NCBI GenBank assembly: GCA_903954205.1 | Contig: CAJBMR010000207.1 | Coordinates: forward strand, 1-8,608 | Direction of reading: 5' to 3' | Length of the DNA stretch: 8,608 bases | Origin: an uncultured bacterium | GTDB lineage: Bacteria > Actinomycetota > Actinomycetes > S36-B12 | Part shown: one piece after another, positions 1 to 4,255 of the stretch | How positions within the stretch are numbered: position 1 is the first letter of the stretch | How the letters are laid out: every line of letters starts with the position of its first letter | Position numbers and translations under genes: made by a program | Notes under the pieces: model-generated | What the model was told of the DNA's origin: nothing | The model's input: the letters and a program-made list of their open reading frames with translations, nothing else | Database searches by the model: none

Positions 1-77
1 AAACCAGCGTCACCCGTCAGGCGAAGCCACGTCACCCATCAACCGGAGCCAGAACGTCACGCGTCAGCCGAAACCAC
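1..77. repeat. Imperfect tandem repeat, unit about 22-25 bp, three copies plus a partial
   Basis: Three successive blocks (1-23, 24-45, 46-70) share the pattern RARCCA, then CGTCAC, then an (A/G)TCA core and a CG end. A fourth copy begins at 71 with AAACCACA. The copies differ in length by one to three bases, so this is a degenerate array. It begins at or before the window edge, so its full extent is unknown. It lies just downstream of the minus-strand tRNA. No ORF or clear hairpin is seen in it, and function is unknown. Confidence 0.5.
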
Positions 78-88
78 ACAAGACTCGG

Positions 89-163
89 TGGGGCGGGTGG
101 GGCTCGAACCCACGACCTGACGGATTATGAGTCCGCTGCTCTGACCAGCTGAGCTACCGCCCC
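89..163 (-). tRNA. tRNA with anticodon CAT, probably elongator tRNA-Met
   Basis: On the minus strand a full cloverleaf can be drawn. The acceptor arms GGGGCGG and CCGCCCC pair perfectly (157-163 with 90-96). The D stem is GCTC/GAGC, the anticodon stem GCGGA/TCCGT with loop CTCATAA (anticodon CAT), and the T arm GTGGG-TTCGAGC-CCCAC. The discriminator is A (base 89) and CCA is not encoded, because the next bases read CCG. A paired G1-C72 and the absence of three G-C pairs in the anticodon stem argue against initiator tRNA. Elongator Met is most likely, but a lysidine-modified Ile2 tRNA has the same CAT anticodon and cannot be excluded by eye. The variable region is six bases (CAGGTC), one more than usual, giving 75 nt without CCA. 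It is divergent from the pentapeptide-repeat gene. Confidence 0.93.
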
Positions 164-231
164 GTGCCACGCCATTGTGCCCGGCCCTAGATCTCCTTCA
201 TTTCAGCACCCATCGGGACCTGAGCCTGGTC

Positions 232-243
232 TACCCTCGTCGC
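232..243 (+). promoter_or_regulatory. Putative -10 element of a leaderless promoter for the pentapeptide-repeat gene
   Basis: TACCCT (232-237) fits the actinobacterial TANNNT -10 pattern and is followed by exactly six bases before the GTG at 244, so transcription would start on the start codon. No Shine-Dalgarno is visible before 244, which fits leaderless translation. No good -35 is found at 16-18 bp spacing. This is inferred from pattern and spacing only. Confidence 0.45.
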
Positions 244-1557
244 GTGACACGCACACGCGCCTGGCGGCGTGGGGTCCCGCTCGTCATCGGGTTGGCGGCC
301 TCGGCCCTGGTCACCACGGCAATCGCCGACGCCCGAGTGGTCGATGGCTGCGATCTGAAGCCGGGGGCGATCTGCGAGGAGATGGTGTTGCCCTTTCGGG
401 GCGGCTTGCTCGACGAGAACCTCTCAGGGGCCAGTTTCCACAAGTCCGACCTCTCCAGCGCCTACATCGAGCGCACGACCCTGGTACGCGCCAACCTTTC
501 TGAGACGCTGCTGAACGATGTCGTCTTCCTCTATGGCAGCCTCGTCGATGCCAACCTGTCCGGCGCCGCAAGTACCTCCATCGACTTCGGTGGCCTCTCG
601 CTTCGCCGAGCCGACCTCCGGAGCGTCACCTTTGGCACGTCCTCCTTCACCGGCGTGGACGCCACGGGCGCAGACTTCACGGGCGCAGAGATGCCCTCCA
701 CCACGATCAGGCCAACGCAAACTCGGGTGAGCACCTGGTCGGATGCCGACTTCACCCGTGCCATCCTCACCGGTGCGACGATCGTCGAGGCCAACATGTC
801 CGGGGCGACCCTCGCGGACGCCGACCTGCGCCGCGCAACCCTCTCCTCGGTCAACCTCGCGGACGCCGACCTCGTCGGGGCCAACCTCTCCGAGGTGACC
901 CTGCGGGGCGTTCAGTTCGACCAGGCGCGCCTCCCCGTCGCCACGATGGTCGGGACCGAGATCGAAGTCGCCGACTTCACCGGAGCCAGTGTGAGCGGTC
1001 TGGCTGTCCAGGACGCGACCCTGCGCGGTGCGGTGTTCACAGGGGCGCGCGGCAACATCAGGATCTCCTTCTCCAACCTCACGGGCAGGGCCGACCCCGA
1101 GTCCGGCGACTACTACATCCCCAACAGCTTCACGGGAGCCGACCTACGCGACTCGCAATTCCTGGACTCCGATCTGCGGGGGGTCAACTTCACCGGATCC
1201 GACCTGCGCAATGCCGACCTGTCCGGGTCCAACGTGCGCACGGCACTCTTCGACGATGCCGACATGAGAGGCGTCACCCTCCCGAACTCGGCACTCGCCG
1301 GTCGTCCGACATTCGGGTGCAACAAGCGCACCAAGTGGAGCGGGGCGTACGCACAGAGGTTCGGCGACTACTGCGGGGCGAAGGGCGACCGCGTCAAGCC
1401 CTCTTGGTGCAACGACGACTACGAGAAGACGCCCGGTCTTTGTGCGCTCTGCGGGCGGATCTGCATCATCGGGCGCGGGATCGGCCCGCGGCCTGAGATC
1501 GTCCCCACTGCATGCGACAGGCGCCAGGAGGCGACGCTGCGCTTGCGCATCGACTGA
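244..1557 (+). CDS. Secreted pentapeptide-repeat protein with Cys-rich C-terminal tail
   Basis: This 437-residue protein has an N-terminal export signal: basic TRTRAWRR, then a hydrophobic run GVPLVIGLAASALVTTAIA, with likely cleavage after ADA (about residue 30). Roughly residues 57-355 are pentapeptide repeats of the A(D/N)Lxx type, for example ADLRR, ANLSG, ADFTG and SDLRG, which in known families fold as a right-handed quadrilateral beta-helix. The last 80 residues leave the repeat and hold seven cysteines, including C-x2-C-x3-C (CALCGRIC). Two more cysteines lie just after the signal (VDGC, AICEE). Disulfides in an exported protein are plausible. The reading frame is open back to a TTG at 175, but that start gives a poor signal peptide and would sit in the tRNA promoter region, so the GTG at 244 is preferred. 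The family is recognised by its repeats. The ligand or role is unknown, and the DNA-mimic function of cytosolic Qnr/MfpA proteins should not be assumed for an exported one. Confidence 0.88.
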   Translation: MTRTRAWRRGVPLVIGLAASALVTTAIADARVVDGCDLKPGAICEEMVLPFRGGLLDENLSGASFHKSDLSSAYIERTTLVRANLSETLLNDVVFLYGSLVDANLSGAASTSIDFGGLSLRRADLRSVTFGTSSFTGVDATGADFTGAEMPSTTIRPTQTRVSTWSDADFTRAILTGATIVEANMSGATLADADLRRATLSSVNLADADLVGANLSEVTLRGVQFDQARLPVATMVGTEIEVADFTGASVSGLAVQDATLRGAVFTGARGNIRISFSNLTGRADPESGDYYIPNSFTGADLRDSQFLDSDLRGVNFTGSDLRNADLSGSNVRTALFDDADMRGVTLPNSALAGRPTFGCNKRTKWSGAYAQRFGDYCGAKGDRVKPSWCNDDYEKTPGLCALCGRICIIGRGIGPRPEIVPTACDRRQEATLRLRID

Positions 1558-1604
1558 GGGGCGCAGGGCACTAGCATGCGTCCACCACCCCACCTGGAGG
1601 AATC

Positions 1605-2114
1605 ATGCATCGCCGACTCGTTGCCACCCTCGCCGCCGCGTCCCTCGTCGCCCTTGGCGGCCTGGTCGGCGCGCCGGCCCAGGCCGCCAAGTCCAAGAAC
1701 CTGGTCTTCAACGTCGACCTCACCAGCTCAGGGACAACCCTGGAGACCCTGCCTGGCGAGATCACCTACGGCTGGAACGACCTCCGGGGGCCGACCCGGT
1801 GGGGCAAGGCCGCTGCGGACATGCGCTTCCTCGGCAGCGTGGACTACACCAATGGCACCGGCCCCTTCGGTGGCTTTGTCACCATCACCCGGGCCGACGG
1901 CGTCAAGCTCGCCCTATCGGTCACCGGCTGGGCCACGAGCCCGCAGGACCAGGAGGGCACCTCAAACGCGAGGTTCCGCGGGACCGTCACGGTGATCGGC
2001 GGCACCGGCCCCTACTCCCGTGCAACAGGCACGGGCACGATGGACGGGTATCGCAAGGCCGCCCTGGGCAGCCCCGTGGAACTCACGTTTTCGGTCGTCG
2101 TCCAACAACGCTGA
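1605..2114 (+). CDS. Small secreted protein with duplicated GTGP(F/Y) motif, possible allene-oxide-cyclase/dirigent-like barrel
   Basis: This 169-residue protein starts at an ATG preceded by TGGAGG (1595-1600). It has a classic Sec signal: MHRR, hydrophobic core, and an APAQA cleavage site near residue 27. The mature part of about 142 residues has no cysteine and alternates short hydrophobic strands with Gly/Thr-rich turns, suggesting an all-beta fold. Residues 73-88 and 122-137 repeat the pattern RFxG(S/T)VxxxxGTGP(F/Y). The later copy, with GGTGPY followed by ATGTGTMDG, resembles the conserved strand and turn of allene oxide cyclase and dirigent-like barrels. That assignment is an inference from motif resemblance. 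It begins 47 bases after the pentapeptide-repeat gene on the same strand, so the two may be co-transcribed, although a TAGCAT (1572-1577) could be a separate -10. The role is unknown. That it is a real exported protein is well supported. Confidence 0.87.
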   Translation: MHRRLVATLAAASLVALGGLVGAPAQAAKSKNLVFNVDLTSSGTTLETLPGEITYGWNDLRGPTRWGKAAADMRFLGSVDYTNGTGPFGGFVTITRADGVKLALSVTGWATSPQDQEGTSNARFRGTVTVIGGTGPYSRATGTGTMDGYRKAALGSPVELTFSVVVQQR

Positions 2115-2158
2115 GTCGGCGCCTCTTCCCCGAACCATCCACACGTTGGGGTCTCCGG

Positions 2159-2187
2159 TTGGCCCGTCGTGATCATCCTGTTACCAT
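2159..2187 (+). promoter_or_regulatory. Putative housekeeping-sigma promoter for the riboswitch leader and NlpC/P60 gene
   Basis: TTGGCC (2159-2164), a 17-base spacer and TACCAT (2182-2187) match four of six consensus positions at each box with ideal spacing. Transcription would start near 2194, giving a leader of about 240 bases before the ATG at 2436. The stretch 2115-2158 before it holds only a weak bulged hairpin (2128-2151). Bases 2194-2295 show no ORF or motif I can name and form the leader upstream of the aptamer. Confidence 0.5.
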
Positions 2188-2295
2188 CAGACCGGTCACT
2201 GACCACGGAATGCTTACCGGGATGACTGGTGGATGTGCTCCGAGGGCAAGGACTGCGACACAGCAGGACAGCACGACAGACCGGACCGACCGACC

Positions 2296-2423
2296 ATGCC
2301 GAATCTGATCTCCGCAGGGAGTGAGGAGCCGGGGACCCAGGTTCCTGGGGCGAATCGCAGGGTGGCTTGCCACCACGCGTAGGGCAATCCCCGCCCGAGC
2401 CCGACAGCTCACCCGGTAGGCAA
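2296..2423 (+). promoter_or_regulatory. Cyclic di-AMP riboswitch (ydaO/yuaA leader)
   Basis: The conserved blocks of the ydaO/yuaA aptamer occur in order: TGCCGAATC at 2297, GAGCCGGGGACCCA at 2325, TGGGGCGAATC at 2346, and the 3' core CCCGAGCCCGACAGCTCACC (about 2394-2413) running into GGTAGGCA. Closing helix P1 is TGCC (2297-2300) with GGCA (2419-2422). Internal stems include CCCAGG/CCTGGG (2336-2349) and GGTGG/CCACC (2361-2374). This class binds c-di-AMP, generally lowers expression when bound, and in actinobacteria often precedes cell-wall hydrolase genes, as here. No U-tract terminator follows. The hydrolase Shine-Dalgarno AGGG (2425-2428) starts two bases after P1, so control of ribosome access is possible, though early transcription termination is not excluded. 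Exact outer limits are approximate. Confidence 0.93.
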
Positions 2424-2435
2424 CAGGGATAGAGG

Positions 2436-3608
2436 ATGACCGTGCCGCAAAGACCGAGACGCCTCAGGCGAGCATTGATCGCCGCCGTGTCCGTCAGTGC
2501 TCTGACCGCTGCCAGCCTCATGGGCATCGGCGCCTCGAGCGCCGACCTGCGCCAGGATGTCGAGAACGCCCGCGCATATCTCGACGACCTCGAGATGAAG
2601 GCGGCTGCAGCCCACGGCATGGTCGAAGAGGCGGAATACGCCGTCTCCCAGGTGCAGGGCAAGATCGGCAAGACCAAGGCCAAGGTCGCCAAGGCCAAGG
2701 CCCAGCTCGAGGAGACCCAGGACACCATCGGTCGCTACGCCGCCACCGCCTACCGCTCCGGCGGCGTCGACTCCTCGCTCCAGCTCCTCCTCGTCGAGGA
2801 CGCCCAGCAGTTCCTCGACCAGGCAGTCGTGCTCGACATCGTGGCCTCAGGCCAGAGCGCCGCCCTTCGTAAGACCCAGGTCGCCAAGCTCCAGCTTGCC
2901 CAGGCGGCCGCTGAGCTCACCCAGCAGGAGCAGGCCGAGCAGTCCGCGCTCGCCGAGCTCGAGGCGCGCTCGGCTGAGTTCGACCAGGCTGTCTCCGACG
3001 CCGACTCCTACCTCAATGGGCTCGAAGACGAGCTCCGCGAGCAGATCGAGGCAGAGCGTGCGCGCCGCGAGGCCGAGGCCCGCGCAGCCGCCGCGGCTGC
3101 TGCTGCCGCCATCAACTCCGGTGGCTCAGGCGGCAGCTCCTCGACCGGGACCACCTCGGCCAACGGCGGACCCAATGACAACGGCGAGTACAACAACGGT
3201 GGCGGCGGAGGCGGCTACTCCGGTGGCTCCGGGGTCAGCTCCGACCGCGCGGCCATCGTGGTGTCCTACGCACTCGCGCAGGTGGGCAAGCCCTACAGCT
3301 TCGCCGCCCAGCCCCCCAGCTCCTGGGACTGCACCAAGCTGACGGCAGCCGCCTGGGCCCAGGTGGGAGTGAGCCTCACCCCCTACTCCTACGTCCAGGC
3401 CCAGGAGGTGCGTCGGATCTCCCCCGACGAGCTCCAGCCCGGCGACCTGCTCTTCTTCTTCGAGGGCGGCGCGCACCACGCCTCGATGTACATCGGCGGC
3501 GGCATGATCGTGGAGGCCTCGAGCCCGTCCACAGGTGTCCGCGTCACCGACGTCTGGAACTCCTGGAACGTCGCCCACTTCTCGTGGGCCGGTCGCCCCT
3601 ACGGGTGA
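2436..3608 (+). CDS. Secreted coiled-coil NlpC/P60 peptidoglycan endopeptidase, RipA-like
   Basis: This 390-residue enzyme probably cuts stem peptides of peptidoglycan during growth or division. In order it has a signal peptide (RRLRR then a hydrophobic stretch, cleavage near ASSA, residue 36), and long Ala/Glu/Gln/Lys-rich coiled coils (about 37-105 and 140-216). A nine-alanine run (217-225) and a Gly/Ser/Asn-rich linker (about 227-268) follow, then an NlpC/P60 domain to the C terminus. The catalytic set is C299 (WDCTKL), H348 (HHASMYIGGG) and E360 (MIVEAS). The Cys-His and His-Glu spacings (49 and 12) equal those of the mycobacterial RipA triad C383/H432/E444. The motif after Cys is TK rather than the usual SG. 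ATG 2436 is chosen because AGGG (2425-2428) lies seven bases upstream; GTG 2442 with AGAGGA is an alternative. Expression is expected to respond to c-di-AMP through the leader. The coiled coil may self-inhibit the enzyme or position it at the envelope, as in related hydrolases. Confidence 0.95.
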   Translation: MTVPQRPRRLRRALIAAVSVSALTAASLMGIGASSADLRQDVENARAYLDDLEMKAAAAHGMVEEAEYAVSQVQGKIGKTKAKVAKAKAQLEETQDTIGRYAATAYRSGGVDSSLQLLLVEDAQQFLDQAVVLDIVASGQSAALRKTQVAKLQLAQAAAELTQQEQAEQSALAELEARSAEFDQAVSDADSYLNGLEDELREQIEAERARREAEARAAAAAAAAAINSGGSGGSSSTGTTSANGGPNDNGEYNNGGGGGGYSGGSGVSSDRAAIVVSYALAQVGKPYSFAAQPPSSWDCTKLTAAAWAQVGVSLTPYSYVQAQEVRRISPDELQPGDLLFFFEGGAHHASMYIGGGMIVEASSPSTGVRVTDVWNSWNVAHFSWAGRPYG

Positions 3609-3622
3609 TCGACACTGACCTG

Positions 3623-3662
3623 ACGAAGAAGGGCCCCTGCGTAAGCAGGGGCCCTTCTTCGT
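3623..3662. terminator. Perfect 18-bp hairpin, probable bidirectional terminator
   Basis: Bases 3623-3640 pair without mismatch to 3645-3662 around the tetraloop GTAA (3641-3644). The outer part of the stem is purine-rich on one arm (GAAGAAGGG) and pyrimidine-rich on the other (CCCTTCTTC), with no true T-run in either direction. It begins 15 bases after the hydrolase stop and ends exactly at the last base of tRNA-Asn on the opposite strand, so it serves two converging transcripts. Confidence 0.88.
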
Positions 3663-3737
3663 GGCTCCCGCACCTGGACTCGAACCAGGAACCACTCGAT
3701 TAACAGTCGAGTGCTCTGCCAATTGAGCTATGCGGGA
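3662..3737 (-). tRNA. tRNA-Asn (anticodon GTT), CCA encoded
   Basis: On the minus strand the cloverleaf is complete. The acceptor TCCCGCA/TGCGGGA is fully paired, with D stem GCTC/GAGC and anticodon stem ACTCG/CGAGT flanked by the usual bases. The loop is CTGTTAA (anticodon GTT), and the T arm is CCTGG-TTCGAGT-CCAGG. The discriminator is G and is followed by a genomic CCA (3664-3662), unlike the other tRNA in this window. It starts 28 bases after the stop of the upstream small gene. A TATCCT at 3755-3750 could be a -10, but no -35 accompanies it, so it may instead be processed from the upstream operon transcript. The terminator hairpin abuts its 3' end. Confidence 0.97.
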
Positions 3738-3765
3738 TTGGCGGATAGAAGGATAGCAACGCCCC

Positions 3766-4254
3766 CTAGACCCCGAGCGTGGCCCTCAACTCGGCCAGGG
3801 CCTCATCGGCCTCGGCGCGCAGCACTGGATCTCGAGGATCAAGCCCTGCATCGAAGGTCACGGTCCATCTCAGCCCCTCGCCGGCTCGTCGCGCCACAAT
3901 GCGAGCGCCGAGTTCGCCGCGCAAGGCCACCCGCTCGCTCACCACGACACTCGAGGTGACGCGCTCATAGACCACCGTGGGCAGCGCTCCAGGCTCCTCG
4001 AGCACGACCCGCCACGCGCGATCTCGGGCATTCGGTTCGGGGCGACCCTCGACCACCAGCACGGCGGCCTCGCTGAAAGTCGCCTTGGCGATGAGATCCC
4101 AGGCGAGGCGCACGGTGTCGCCGATGGGCAGGTAGAGCGCAGCATCGGTGGCCACGGCGACGCCGCCCGGTGTCACACGTCCCCAGGCCAGGAGTCGCTC
4201 TCCCGAGGGCGCGACATTGCGTACCTCTGCCGGTGGCCGGCGTAGCAGTCCCAT
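3766..4254 (-). CDS. Small conserved-type protein of unknown function downstream of dnaG
   Basis: I do not recognise a named family for this 162-residue protein. It begins MGLLRRPPAEVRNVAP, has no signal peptide or membrane span and no cysteine, and ends in a charged helix (AEADEALAELRATLGV). The middle (about 20-75) looks like a small antiparallel beta unit with GERLLAWGRV, GGVAVATDAALYLP, VRLAWDLIAKATF and AAVLVVEGRP, a pattern seen in PH/GRAM-like folds; that is a guess from strand pattern. A longer frame opens at GTG 4275 inside dnaG, but ATG 4254 has a good Shine-Dalgarno (GAAGG, five-base spacing) and starts one base after the dnaG TGA, so translational coupling to dnaG is likely. Codon use matches its neighbours. 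It is the last protein gene before tRNA-Asn and the terminator. Confidence 0.8.
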   Translation of the reverse strand: MGLLRRPPAEVRNVAPSGERLLAWGRVTPGGVAVATDAALYLPIGDTVRLAWDLIAKATFSEAAVLVVEGRPEPNARDRAWRVVLEEPGALPTVVYERVTSSVVVSERVALRGELGARIVARRAGEGLRWTVTFDAGLDPRDPVLRAEADEALAELRATLGV

Positions 4255-4255
4255 G

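Noticed and set aside
174..179. CACAAT on the minus strand as a -10 for tRNA-CAT
   Set aside because: Position is plausible, but no -35 lies at suitable spacing and only four bases match consensus.
175..243. N-terminal extension of the pentapeptide-repeat protein from TTG 175
   Set aside because: The added 23 residues weaken the signal peptide, begin 12 bases from the tRNA in its probable promoter zone, and lack a Shine-Dalgarno.
1543..1577. TTGCGC and TAGCAT as a promoter for the small secreted-protein gene
   Set aside because: The spacer is 23 bases, too long for a standard promoter; TAGCAT alone is weak evidence.
2128..2151. Possible terminator after the small secreted-protein gene (CCCC-g-AAC with GTTGGGG)
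   Set aside because: Only seven pairs with a bulge and a nine-base loop, and no T-run; too weak to call.
1442..2308. Plus-strand open frame (288 codons) spanning two genes and the intergenic region
   Set aside because: It overlaps the pentapeptide gene end and the secreted-protein gene in another frame, and its low-complexity Arg/Pro/Gly translation is typical of an off-frame reading.
2012..2728. Minus-strand open frame (238 codons) over the riboswitch leader
   Set aside because: It runs through the riboswitch and the start of the hydrolase gene with no recognisable domain; not supported as coding.
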